Source: Liolophura sinensis (lineage: Eukaryota > Mollusca > Polyplacophora > Chitonida > Chitonidae). From it: 60,000 nt of DNA. The position numbers and the translations under genes were made by a program. Below are positions 24,001 to 31,945 of the stretch, piece after piece (the stretch's first letter is position 1; every line of letters starts with the position of its first letter). The stretch lies in the NCBI RefSeq assembly GCF_032854445.1, contig NC_088301.1, forward strand, positions 37,375,187 through 37,435,186, in the 5' to 3' direction. The notes beneath the pieces were generated by a model that was not told the DNA's origin, made no database searches, and worked only from the letters and a program-made list of their open reading frames with translations.

Positions 24001-25106
24001 TGATCTAACTCGGATTTCAGTACACAGTTTTGGAGCACTGTCAAATATTTGTTTAAAATGGTACACCCAATCCATCAACCCATTTCTAGTCATATTAAAC
24101 TGATACTGACTGCCGCAGGTTTTATAACAAAAGTTATCAGCTAGTTAAAAAGATTGTCTCTTTCAGTCGGAAAAGTTTCCCGGTTTCAGAACACAAACAA
24201 ATTACAGTCCTTCATTTTAATCTTTGTTTCTCTAGCTTGTACAGAAAGAAAAAGGTCACCAAAGAAGCATGTTTACTATGTAGAAGAAGATATATATCAG
24301 CCCAACTGAAACTGAGCTACTGACTGTCTGCATTGGTGTTCTCTTTCTGCATTGAAATGAGGCGAATGTGCTAAATTCAGTATTATACACCATGCTGTTT
24401 ATCTTTCGTGGAACATGTTTATTTTGTCTGGCCTACTGATGTAACTGGATACCTGATTGACTAGATTTTGATAAGCTCCATGACCTGAAGTTGTGGCCCT
24501 GTAGCATAGTTACAGTGTAAATTTTTGCTTTGTGTAAGACCCTCTCTGATTGGTAGCTGGCTTATCCACTCATGGCCTTTACAAGTGTGGTCACTGCTTC
24601 CATTCAGTTTATGTCCCTGTGAGATCGTATGCATCACATAACCAGTTTCAGAACAATAACTTGAGAACTCTTTGTATTGTTAGCATATTGAGAAATAAAA
24701 CCAAACGTTTCATCCATCAAGGAATAGACATACTCTGCAGGCACAGTATTGTACACCTGATTGAACACCAGTTTTTTGGCTTTATCTGGAAGAGAAGCAC
24801 ATGTTGCTTTGACATATGCTCTAGTTTGACTTTAAAGGGACAGTGCTGACAAAATTTTTAACAACTCTCAGATGTGTTGCTTTTACTGAATTTTGGCAAC
24901 GTTTCTCATTTAAATATATGCATGTATTCAGCCAGACCTGAGCAAAAGGATTTGTTTTTTTGTAATAGTGGGGCAACTCACAACTCATAGATTCTTTTTG
25001 TTTCTTTCCAGAGAACACATACAGCTTGAAAAACCTTCGGAAGACATCAGCAAAGCTGTTTTTCACTCAAGTGAGAGGGAATGCAACATTAAATGCGGCC
25101 CCTTGA
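2922..25106 (+). CDS. CENPC: Centromere protein C (CENP-C), 3' part of gene, 14 exons
   Basis: Inner-kinetochore scaffold that binds the CENP-A nucleosome and bridges to outer kinetochore proteins. Exons: 2922-3013, 3933-4804, 9017-10212, 11576-11722, 12033-12149, 13282-13317, 15505-15711, 15896-16069, 16692-16799, 17222-17314, 20902-21033, 21935-22110, 23407-23497, 25012-25106 (stop TGA). All borders are AG..GT, the phases match at every junction, and the total (3536 nt) leaves exactly 1177 codons plus stop after a 2-nt split codon. The first about 900 residues are charged and presumably disordered, with acidic runs, a basic RRSKRNKR, and an AT-hook. Next come the CENP-C motif RRSQRTRLKPLAWY and GGFLIVDVAPP, and last the cupin fold (FSILEGKLAVTIHET, FYIPPENTYSLKNL, LFFTQV). 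The N-terminus is missing because the first exon starts mid-codon. The C-terminal third is certain as CENP-C; the upstream exons are joined by phase and composition. Confidence 0.92.
3359..3518. repeat. Long palindrome / foldback (MITE-like) element
   Basis: Left arm 3359-3399 and right arm 3478-3518 are perfect 41-nt reverse complements (starting GAGTTAAAGGTACCC). A second pair, 3406-3418 with 3446-3458 (GGTTAGGGACTAT), sits inside them. The loop segment AGAGTGAGAAAGACATCC recurs in diverged form at about 3533-3560, and a decayed arm lies at about 3700-3745. This suggests older, overlapping copies. It is intronic in CENP-C and has no coding capacity. Confidence 0.88.
3933..4804 (+). CDS. CENPC: CENP-C exon: charged disordered region
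   Basis: An 872-nt exon, phase 0 in and phase 2 out (AG|GTTAGG). It encodes a Ser/Lys/Glu-rich, presumably unstructured segment. It holds a basic patch TPLRRSKRNKRL (similar in style to, but not, the CENP-C motif) and an acidic run DEEEEDENG. Its composition matches the following exon at 9017, supporting membership of the same protein. Confidence 0.75.
6380..6650 (+). promoter_or_regulatory. Possible internal promoter / alternative first exons in CENP-C
   Basis: A patch richer in CG dinucleotides than its surroundings contains two ATGs in good context followed by GTAAG donors. The first is 6380-6445 (CCACCATGT, 22 codons, phase 0 end, GTAAGT). The second is 6631-6650 (AAAATGGCT, six codons plus CG, then GTAAGA). 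The second ends in phase 2, which is exactly what the exon at 9017 needs, so it could start a short CENP-C isoform with MAGSTKR. This is inference; no TATA box or other core element was recognised. Confidence 0.25.
6666..6874. mobile_element. MITE-like element with 30-bp inverted repeats
   Basis: The ends 6666-6695 (GGGATCACGAAGTGATCTTA...) and 6845-6874 are reverse complements over 30 nt with two mismatches. The interior is AT-rich and non-coding. Length is about 209 bp. The inverted ends and small size fit a non-autonomous DNA transposon. No target duplication was identified and no parent transposase is present in the window. Confidence 0.75.
9017..10212 (+). CDS. CENPC: CENP-C large exon with AT-hook and SUMO-interaction-like motif
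   Basis: A 1196-nt exon encoding about 398 residues of charged, low-complexity chain. An AT-hook core RGRP in a basic setting (KIKRKRGRPKKV) lies at 9468-9479 and could contact AT-rich DNA. A stretch EEEDDEDFVILDSS (hydrophobic core 9798-9812) has the acidic-hydrophobic-DS layout of a SUMO-interaction motif; LVCVVSS and FPVVVVSK further on are weaker candidates. Acceptor is TTATAG at 9016, or three bases later through the tandem TAGCAG. Donor is GG|GTGAGT. Confidence 0.85.
10213..11575 (+). other. CENP-C intron, 1.4 kb
   Basis: Non-coding, AT-rich. I see no repeat or exon in it that I can name. Confidence 0.6.
11576..11722 (+). CDS. CENPC: CENP-C exon, basic linker
   Basis: Read with a split first codon it gives EPVPAATAPRKSRKKVSKK and on to SDFDQVK. 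It is lysine-rich, without a named domain. Acceptor GTCTAG, donor G|GTGAGT, phase 1 at both ends. Confidence 0.8.
12033..12149 (+). CDS. CENPC: CENP-C exon, Tyr/Asp-rich linker
   Basis: Encodes EYDTDYNDYSAIAGSF, then FRPKRRKFSEL and a Glu-rich end. Acceptor TTTTACAG, donor T|GTAAAT, phase 1 at both ends. No known domain. Confidence 0.8.
12371..12570 (-). mobile_element. SINE copy, 5'-truncated, with target duplication
   Basis: Element 12381-12560 on the minus strand is flanked by the 10-bp direct repeat AGATATATTT (12371-12380 and 12561-12570). It carries the family's 3' body (CCAGCATTATGGTGGG on plus) and the TATTTATTT end, but not the tRNA-like head. This is the signature of a 5'-truncated retroposed copy inside a CENP-C intron. 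Confidence 0.88.
13282..13317 (+). CDS. CENPC: CENP-C micro-exon, 36 nt
   Basis: Between CTTGCAG and GTAAGG, encoding LINSPPENSPGE with split codons. Phase 1 in and out, so it can be skipped without changing the frame. Confidence 0.7.
13388..13637 (-). mobile_element. SINE copy with 13-bp target duplication
   Basis: Body 13401-13624 on the minus strand, flanked by GCTATACTTTTTA at 13388-13400 and 13625-13637. It includes most of the element as far as the segment next to the tRNA-like head, which is missing. Confidence 0.88.
14171..14340 (+). mobile_element. tRNA-derived SINE-like repeat, second family
   Basis: The start resembles a tRNA: an A-box-like AGCTCAGTTGGTAGAG and a B-box-like GGGTCAATCC about 40 nt later. 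The would-be acceptor stem does not pair, so it is not a tRNA gene. The following GACCTTAAAACAGGAAGTTG is a plausible SINE body. The end is uncertain. Confidence 0.5.
15505..15711 (+). CDS. CENPC: CENP-C exon, acidic/polar linker
   Basis: Encodes DDQEERNLTGAEDTKEDND, and further on QKRQQRRVTINSIVLPSPTH. It is polar, with a basic patch, and has no named domain. Phase 1 at both ends; TTTCAG and G|GTTACT borders. Confidence 0.8.
15896..16069 (+). CDS. CENPC: CENP-C exon just before the CENP-C motif
   Basis: Encodes ATPATVRKSILKTPGTNSK and then PVHYWEMTRSDTPAVGFVP. HYWEMTRSD, with an aromatic pair near basic residues, might be a nucleosome-contact remnant, but I cannot show that. Phase 1 in, one base over at the end (A|GTATGT). 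Confidence 0.8.
16108..16240. repeat. Dispersed repeat, copy 1
   Basis: Contains GCACGGCCATGTTGTCAGTT and ACTTATTTCTATAATCGGAG, aligning over about 130 bp with 30170-30300 (GCGCGGCCATGTTTTCACTT ... GTTATTTCTATGACCCGAGG). No coding or terminal-repeat structure is seen. Confidence 0.6.
16692..16799 (+). CDS. CENPC: CENP-C exon carrying the CENP-C motif
   Basis: Encodes IQPAPAPEGL and then the CENP-C motif RRSQRTRLKPLAWY at 16721-16762, followed by QNERAVYDKRKSG. In the family, the motif's arginine contacts the acidic patch of histones H2A/H2B and the aromatic pair packs on the CENP-A tail. The aromatic pair here reads Trp-Tyr, whereas vertebrate CENP-C has Tyr-Trp. Phase 1 at both ends. Confidence 0.95.
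17222..17314 (+). CDS. CENPC: CENP-C exon after the motif
   Basis: Encodes GGFLIVDVAPPAVDPT and a Lys-rich tail KLKRKAQQAK. The GGF-(I/V)-x-V-PP block directly after the motif exon is typical of CENP-C. Acceptor TCAATAG, donor A|GTAAGT. Confidence 0.9.
17315..20901 (+). other. CENP-C intron, 3.6 kb
   Basis: Joins two phase-matched exons. It contains one near-complete SINE (18648-18904). Nothing else in it was recognised; open frames on either strand are short and unconvincing. Confidence 0.6.
18648..18904 (-). mobile_element. SINE copy, near full length with tRNA-like head
   Basis: On the minus strand it begins GGGGCCTCCATGGCTCAGTT (plus 18904 downward), an A-box-like tRNA head, followed by GAGTTCAAGTCC-type B box. 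It runs through the conserved body to AATCAAATAAG at 18648. This is the best minus-strand reference copy in the window. Confidence 0.88.
20902..21033 (+). CDS. CENPC: CENP-C exon entering the cupin region
   Basis: Encodes QQTMELKERRLSVHVSLPE, then GGNIMVRNPATANTETLE. It corresponds to the strand leading into the Mif2/CENP-C cupin fold. Phase 1 in and out. The exon reads through an internal ATG|GTGAGA that could act as a shorter donor, but only the longer form keeps the phase. Confidence 0.88.
21600..21745 (-). mobile_element. SINE copy, partial, internally deleted
   Basis: Begins at the T-rich/ATTTATTT end and keeps CCAGCATTATGGTGGGAGG and the CTTCCCACTTACGG segment, but lacks the GGGCAGAGCCC stretch and the tRNA-like head. 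Confidence 0.8.
21935..22110 (+). CDS. CENPC: CENP-C cupin-domain exon 1
   Basis: Encodes CIGTQTSAQYWGPTGQQG, VLCKYFQEKAFSAGELVIRP and a polar end. It matches the first half of the CENP-C cupin homodimerisation domain (FFxTGKLILxP-like segment). Phase 1 in, phase 0 out. Confidence 0.93.
22111..23406 (+). other. CENP-C intron between cupin exons
   Basis: Holds a tRNA-derived SINE-like repeat at about 23043-23296. No other feature was recognised. Confidence 0.55.
23043..23296 (+). mobile_element. tRNA-derived SINE-like repeat
   Basis: TTTAATGATTAGAGCATCCG resembles an A-box region and GTGATCAGACCCGAGTC a decayed B box. A body follows with GCTGTCTCGCCTGCCACACA and AGGAAACAGGATTGGTTGGC, phrases I associate with molluscan SINEs. 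Exact ends are unclear. Confidence 0.5.
23407..23497 (+). CDS. CENPC: CENP-C cupin-domain exon 2
   Basis: Encodes IFSILEGKLAVTIHETTSIL and QKRDVFYIPP, the core beta strands of the cupin fold, closely following the family pattern (small gly-rich turn, HET, D-x-F-Y-x-P-P). Phase 0 in, phase 1 out. Confidence 0.95.
25012..25106 (+). CDS. CENPC: CENP-C terminal coding exon
   Basis: Encodes ENTYSLKNLRKTSAKLFFTQ and VRGNATLNAAP, then TGA at 25104-25106. This is the last strand pair of the cupin fold, and the protein ends shortly after, as in other CENP-C proteins. Acceptor TTTCCAG. Confidence 0.95.
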
Positions 25107-26255
25107 GAGTAGAATCGCTTGACTGTATTAGATGATGAAAAGGTTTTGAAAAATGTCATCTTTATGTTAACGCACACTGTCAGTATTTATTTTTAAACTG
25201 TGTAACCTGTTGTTGAAACATTTCATGACACATCTGATCACGCATGAGATGTATGGTGTGGAAAAACAGATGGTAAATATGTCATTAGCATTAGTACTTG
25301 TACGTACTGTCCTTGACAAATCTGTTATCATCATTACATATTTACCCTATGTAGGTTCTACTTTTGTTAAGCTCATAAATATTGTTTTATCTCCACTTCA
25401 GTTTTGTCTTACAAGTTTTAGTTAAGTCTTTTACATAGATTCAGTGACATTTGATGGAAGAATATGTGTTTCTATACCTTTTTACTTTCTGGCAGTTATG
25501 GTGCATCAATCAAAAAATATTTTCACAAACACAGGCAGCTCTCATAATTCTGTTGAGGTGCTCTAGTCACTGTGCACAGCGTTAAAGTTATGCATTTTTC
25601 TTTTTGCATCTTAGTTGGTTGTACCAGGTATGCACTAGATACACACAAGTTTTAGACACTTATCATCAAATCTCTTTGTTTTTGTTGATGCCCAAATATT
25701 ACATTTTGTAGTTTAATTGTTGGTCTAAAATACTTCAGGAGAATAAGAAAATTAGCTTGGTTTTGTCATTTTCGTAAATTACTGTTGTTATAAGGACAAA
25801 AATTTATTTAATGTCCAATTTCATCTGAGTTTATGTTAACTATTGTTTCCCCTCATAGATACATCCCTATTGTTGTAACTTGTTAAGGAAATGACGTTTA
25901 TGCTATGATTGAAAGACAGGTATTCTGGTTTTGTTTATCTGAATTTATAAGCATTTAAAATACTTTTTCTGTCTGTTTATATGCTTTAAATATTCTGATC
26001 ATATATTTACTTTTATTTTGTCAGTGATTTGTTGAATATGCTAATGTTTCTAAAAGTGAGCCTATATTGAGATATTTGGCTTATATTTCATCAAAGTCAA
26101 AACATATTGACAAATGTGGCTGGTAATTGTGTTAGATGTTAAGCTTCAAATCTAATAACTTTACAATGTTAAGGCTTCTTTTGACCAAATTATCCATTTT
26201 TTCATTAACACACTCAGTATTAACACTTTGTACTTTCTCGACTCTCTACTCTGCA

Positions 26256-26261
26256 AATAAA
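26256..26261 (+). terminator. Candidate poly(A) signal for CENP-C
   Basis: AATAAA about 1.15 kb after the CENP-C stop; the first canonical hexamer noticed downstream of the coding end. The UTR length is plausible but untested. Confidence 0.3.
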
Positions 26262-26639
26262 ATCTTGTTAACTCAGACTGGTCATTGTTACAAATTAAAT
26301 ATTGGTCCCTTACATGCAATTGTATGGACAGGCACGGTCACAGGTGCCATTATTCCTTTGTTCCATAACGAGAGCCATTTTGAGAACAATTCATTTTCAG
26401 ATTCAGGGCAAAGAAATTGCTCTTCAGAATGTTATTTTCTATGATACAACATCAAAGTTTTGTCAGGTGCTCTTTGATATGCTCAACTCATTTCCAATTT
26501 GTTAAGTGTTGTGTCATTCATACTACTTTTTATGTCATATAAGCTCTATTAATATTTTCATCCCTGTTTATTCTGTTACATGTGCTTCTACGCACTTTTT
26601 TGGGCTCTGACATTTGTACTTAGTTGTTCCTGTTGAACC

Positions 26640-27260
26640 TGTCATTTGAATCTGCCTTGTATAAAGCCCAACCAATCACTATTAGTTATCACTGTCATAT
26701 ATGTAATACATGTTCAGTCAAACTTTATAGGTTATCCCTGTTCCCTCACTCTTCTCAATCACTGATAATTAACCCCATTTGATCTGTCATATGAGCTCTG
26801 CCAATCACTGATAGCCCAATATTCTGTCGTATGAACTCTGATAATCATTGATAGTTAAACCAGTTCAGCCTGTCATAGAAGCTCTGACAATCAGTGATAG
26901 TTACTACGGTTATCCGTCGAATGAGCTCTGCTAATCACTGATATTTCACCCAGTTTAACATGCCTTGTGATCTCTGCCTATAACTGATGGTTATCCCAGT
27001 TTAATCCGCCCCATGAGCTTTGCCTATTACTGATAGTTAACTCAGTTTAATCTGCCTCGTGAACTCTGCCTATCACTGATCGTTACCCCCGTTTAATCGG
27101 CCATATGCAATTTGCCAATCATTGATAGTTGTTCCAGTTTATTATGCTTTGTGAGCTCTTCCTATAAATAATAGTTACCTGCATTTAATTCGCCATGAGA
27201 TTTATCAATCATTGATAGTTAGCCCACATTAATCTTCCATATGAATGCTGCAAGTTATCA
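26640..27260. repeat. Degenerate 46-bp minisatellite
   Basis: About a dozen diverged units built on AGCTCTGCCAATCACTGATA plus AGTTAACCCAGTTTAATCTG. The AGCTCTG-like box recurs at about 26795, 26833, 26881, 26925, 26971, 27017, 27063, 27109, 27155 and 27199, mostly at exact 46-bp steps in the middle. Weaker similarity continues for about 100 bp on. Confidence 0.82.
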
Positions 27261-28727
27261 TTCATTGATCTAACACTTGAGCTGTCAAACACTTATCCTC
27301 TTCAGTCCCTTCTAAGCCCTGTCAGTCACTACAATTTATCCTTTGTGTACGTCACTGTATTAAATCATTGGTAGTTTCGTTTCGTTTTTGTGTAATATTT
27401 TCGTTTAGTTATCTGGATTTAGTATACTAGGACCTATTTTTTTATTTGCCTGTTCCTTGACATCACCTCTAAAAAGCAGTTTTGTATTTCATATTTTGTG
27501 AATCTACCATATAAGCTCTCAGGAGTTAATCTGTCAGTTCTGCTGACCAATGTCAAAAATAGTTATCCCCTGATGTTTTGCCTTATCCACCCTGTTGTAC
27601 ATGTTACATGTAGTTTGGGTAATCTGTTGCATGAGCTCAAACACTGAGATTTCTGCTCTGAGATGGGCCGTATTAACATTTAATTTGTCAAACACTGTTC
27701 CACCTTTCATTAGGGATAAATTCATTTTCCAACTTCAATATGTTACATCACCTCTAACTCAATCTGCCGTTTATCCGGTCTTTGTACTGTTAGTTATCAC
27801 CGTGCAAGAATTTATTGAAGGCTTGCAAACATGTTTAACAAAATTTAATTTTTCAAACATGGGTAGTCTCCCATCGTAAATATTTGTAACCATATCCAAC
27901 AAACGATGCTGATTGTCCCGTGATTATACCAAACACTGTCTATTCTTCAAACTTAATCCATCAAATGATACCTGACAAACACTTCAAGTACCAAGGTAGA
28001 AGTTCTTTTGCGTGAGTCTTATGTGAACATCAGTAGCAGAGGGGAGACAAAATGTTTGTGCTGTATCAGTCGTCCTGTATGATCTCTACTAAGAACTAAT
28101 GGGTCAGTCTTTACTAATGCGCGTTAACATTTCATGACATAGACTTATCAATACAGTCAGCTTTTGGCGTCAGTCTCGCCCAAACCAGGTCTGGTGAATA
28201 CTTCATATACTCTCTAACTAATCGTACTGACCTTACTGTATAGGGAGCAGCTGCTTGATTTGTCGTTAGGGAGATTTCTTTTGCACAGTGAATGTTCGCT
28301 GGATTATCCGTCCGTCAGTATTTTGAAATCAAAGCAGATTTCCAGCAAAATATATTAAGATGGTTTTAAAGAATAATTGAAACGGCCTTGATAAGTGATG
28401 GAGTTTTTGGAGTTGGCTCATCCGTTCGTCAGCTTTTTGACGGTGTGACATGCAATAACCTTGTCCATGCCATGCCACCAGAAGTGCTAGCCTAGTATAC
28501 ATGTAATCAGATTTGGTTTGAAGTTGGGCCCTAAGAACTGTTGAACCTTAGAGAGGAGACAGTTTTGTTTCAAAAACGTTTCTAGTTTTGTCAAGTTACA
28601 AGCATTCAGTCACAATAGCATTTGTTACTGTATAATGTCCGCATGGAACATGTCATTTTTTCTGTGTCTGCAGAAAACCTGTTTTGTACCCATCAAAAAT
28701 CCATTAAAATGTCTTTGCATCAGCCCG

Positions 28728-28755
28728 TTTTTTTTTTTTTTTTTTTTTTTTTTTT
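28728..28755. repeat. T28 homopolymer tract
   Basis: Twenty-eight consecutive T. It may be the tail of a minus-strand retroposed sequence or simple slippage; no body was recognised beside it. Confidence 0.85.
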
Positions 28756-30169
28756 GTAAATGTGCATCATATGCAGTCTATTTATCATTCGTACGGCTAT
28801 CCAGTAAGTGCTGTTTTCAAGGGAGGTTTGTTTTATTTTCAAAGTTCTAGAACAGAACAATTTTTAAAAGATCAACATTAAATTATAACCACAACACAGC
28901 ATGAAGCAAGCTTTTCCAAACTTTCTATTTTTGCTTTTTAAGGTAAGAAATGGATGCTTTTTATTTTTTAGCAGGAGAGGGATTGACACATATTCCTAAT
29001 TTCCAGGACCCAGGTCGGTCACTAATACAGACATGTTCTTGTCAAGTTTGACTTCAGAGTTTGTCATGATTCACTGACGTGGTCAATGGTCATCATTGTA
29101 TACATTTAATGTTATTCCCTATTTTGTCCGATGTACTTTTACTTCATGTTCATTATTACACTTGTTTGGAAAAGCAGAGCTGCCTTGTTTGTTTTTCGTT
29201 GTTGGCCTGTGGAAAGTGTTTTAACCAGTATACAGTAAAGATATTATGCTGAACCATCGCCGTTAAATTACACTTTGTATGTCCGATCTTTGTGATCAGT
29301 GGCGTATTCCTCGGAGCCAGTTCAGACTTTTTTAAAATTTAAAACCTCTTTACTAATTCTTAGTTTAAGTTACTGGAAGCTTAAAATTTGGTAGATTTGT
29401 CTTAGTATAGTATTCATGATTGATCAAAATTTTTAATCTTAGGGCCCAACAAGAAGCTCCAAAAGCGTATTTCAGAGTGTGGGCTATGTCAGAAATGGCT
29501 TTGTGGAATGGGCCATGTGGCTTCACGAAACTTCCGAAGTTTAGTTAATTACTTAAGTCGGTAGTTTTTTTTTGCTCGAGTCCAACAGGGTGTGTTTCTT
29601 GGAAAAACGAAGGCAATGTTATTTTATAGTATGATGCTTCAGCCAAAAAACTTCAGTTCCGTGAAAGAGGAAGTTGTGTAGAGACTGCCTTGGCAACAGA
29701 TTACCTCATGTAAGAGCAGCGTCGTTAAAACTGTGCATAAGGATTGGCTTACAGATAGATTACACAACACAATGATTAACTTTAAATTGGTTTAAAATAT
29801 AGCTTATGTGTTCAATACTGTAGATATTTCCGCATATATCTTTTATTTTAACGCAACGAGGCATTGTCGTCATTTTAATTTGGTTAAATTGAAAACACAG
29901 TCTGATCTATGATCTCTTTCTCGGCGTGTGAAGGCAATCGACCGAAATTTAGTCAAATAGAATATTACACTTCAAAAAAACAATGCAAACAACATGTAGC
30001 TATATATACACATTGACCAAAAAACAAAACAAAAAGCACGAATAAATGATTCAGAATCATCACAGACCTTAAAAGAAAGAACAGTAGACCAGATGTATAT
30101 ACGCATCGTTAAAGTGTCCCAACATGAAGCTCTAAAAGTATAACTTTCTATTTTTGTGATGTTGCATGA

Positions 30170-30300
30170 CCGAGATATATCGCAGGTCAATGTAAACCAA
30201 ATCGCTCACTCCGAGAAAAAAGCGCGGCCATGTTTTCACTTTTAACCAGGCACGGGTTATTTCTATGACCCGAGGAGGCAGCTGTTTCCGCTTACGTCAC
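30170..30300. repeat. Dispersed repeat, copy 2
   Basis: Partner of 16108-16240, sharing the order CGAGATAT, GAGAAAA, GCGCGGCCATGTT, TTTTAACCA, TTATTTCTAT. It lies about 1.1 kb upstream of the SVEP1-like start. Confidence 0.6.
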
Positions 30301-31402
30301 CCTAATGCTGTTCTGTATTTTAAACATGTGAATTTTGAATGTTGAATAATATGGTTAGCAAATCACGTCAGAAAAAAATGTCTGTGTCCATTTAGGTCTG
30401 TTTCTACCCCTTCATAAATAAAAAATAAATTTATTATTTGTCTTTCTTTTAACGTTGATTGATTTCTATTATAATAAAATAATTAAGGGGTGTAGCACAT
30501 TTTTATAGGTATGAAGTCCGTACATGTAGAACAGGCACCTGACTCATAAAGTAGATTTACTGTACTTTTGTTTAAACTAAAATGAAAGATTTGACCTCTT
30601 TCGCTGGGTTAATTGCCCTTTCCTCGAAAGAATTCCATTTGGATTGACCCTTGAGTTCCATGATCTTGACAGTGTTTAGAATTCCTTGTGGTTAATCCTT
30701 TTAGTAAATGAGAAGCTGCCATGCCTCACATACCAATTTGTATGTTTAGATCTAACCATGGTATTTTGTGTACTGGAAATCTGCTGAATTTGATCTTGTG
30801 TTTATCACTTCTGTTATATACACTGTTTTCTAGTTTCCCCGAGCAGCTAAGACACTGATATGCTTGTAAATATTGTCAAGATTGTTTAGGCAGACGAGAA
30901 AATGGTTTTTATATTCCCGCATTCAAATAAAGTGGGAAGTGGTGTGCTTCATTATTATATAGCTGTGATAGTCTTGTTGGAAGAGAAGAGCTGTAGAACT
31001 CTGGCTACTGGGTCAGCTGTGGAATGCTGAGGGTTGTGACTTCTAACAGCTGAAGACACATTATCCGGGTCACTGTACTTCCCCCATCCCGTCTCTTTGG
31101 GATCCCACTGCTACCACCAAGCACCCCGCGGGGTAACTGAAGACGTGTGTTTACATAGGCCATACTGATAGGTGCTAGGGATGGCCAACAAGTGGTTTCG
31201 AAGAATCTCATACTTTCTGCCGAGATTGTTGAGCAAGTGACGTCGGAAGTGTTATGCAGCTGGGAAAGAGATTTAAGGGAAATTTTGTGGAAATCGGACA
31301 GGATAGAGCATTTCTGCCGTCACTCATGTAGATTCGGTTTAATGCTGGCTAAGTAGATCCACAGTTAGATGCCCGAATTCTCAACGACTCTCACAAAGCA
31401 GC

Positions 31403-31945
31403 ATGGTTGAGTTCTCTCGGGTACTGGTGTATGTACATACCTTAGGGTTTGTCCTGTACTGGGTATCCAGTCCTGTCGTAGCCAACTCAAACAGCTGGGA
31501 TGCACACGACGCGGAAGAGGAAGATGGTTTTACAAATCCTCTTCACCCGACATACTACAGGGAGCTTGATGAGGACAACCCTCTCTTTAAAGTGGAGCAT
31601 CAAGGGGCTGTGCTTAGAAAACATGTCCAGACTTTGAAAAACACAGATAATAAGCAGGTAGAGGTGGTGTTTTTAGTAGACAGCTCTGCCAGTGTAGGAG
31701 CGAACAATTTTCGCGACGAATTAAAGTTTGTCAAGAAACTCTTATCGGATTTTACTGTAGACGAGAACAACACGAGAGTGTCTCTGGTAACATTTTCTTC
31801 TCGGTCCAAAGTGATACGCCATGTGGACTACATTAGTCGACCGTCCAGAGATCAGCACAAATGTTCCCTGCTACAAGACGACCTGCCGAAGATCCGGTAC
31901 ACTGGAGGTGGCACTTACACACTTGGAGCATTTCGAGAAGCTAAG
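31403..31945 (+). CDS. SVEP1: SVEP1-like exon 1: signal peptide and first half of vWA
   Basis: The ATG at 31403 opens a hydrophobic signal peptide (about residues 5-28, [17 protein letters not shown]), cleaved perhaps near PVVA-NS. After a charged stretch the vWA domain begins at [19 protein letters not shown] is the metal-ion site DxSxS, and GGGTYT supplies the conserved threonine. The exon ends in phase 0 after FREAK|GTACTT. Confidence 0.92.

Larger units (their letters stand above)
25107..31402. other. Intergenic region between CENP-C and SVEP1-like genes
   Basis: 6.3 kb without a recognised exon on either strand. It holds the CENP-C 3' UTR, a 46-bp minisatellite (26640-27260), a T28 tract (28728-28755), a dispersed repeat copy (30170-30300) and the presumed promoter of the SVEP1-like gene. 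No clear TATA box was found upstream of 31403. Confidence 0.6.

Noticed and set aside
28635-28850. 71-codon open frame with a phenylalanine run
   Set aside because: Created by the T28 homopolymer; no other coding signal.
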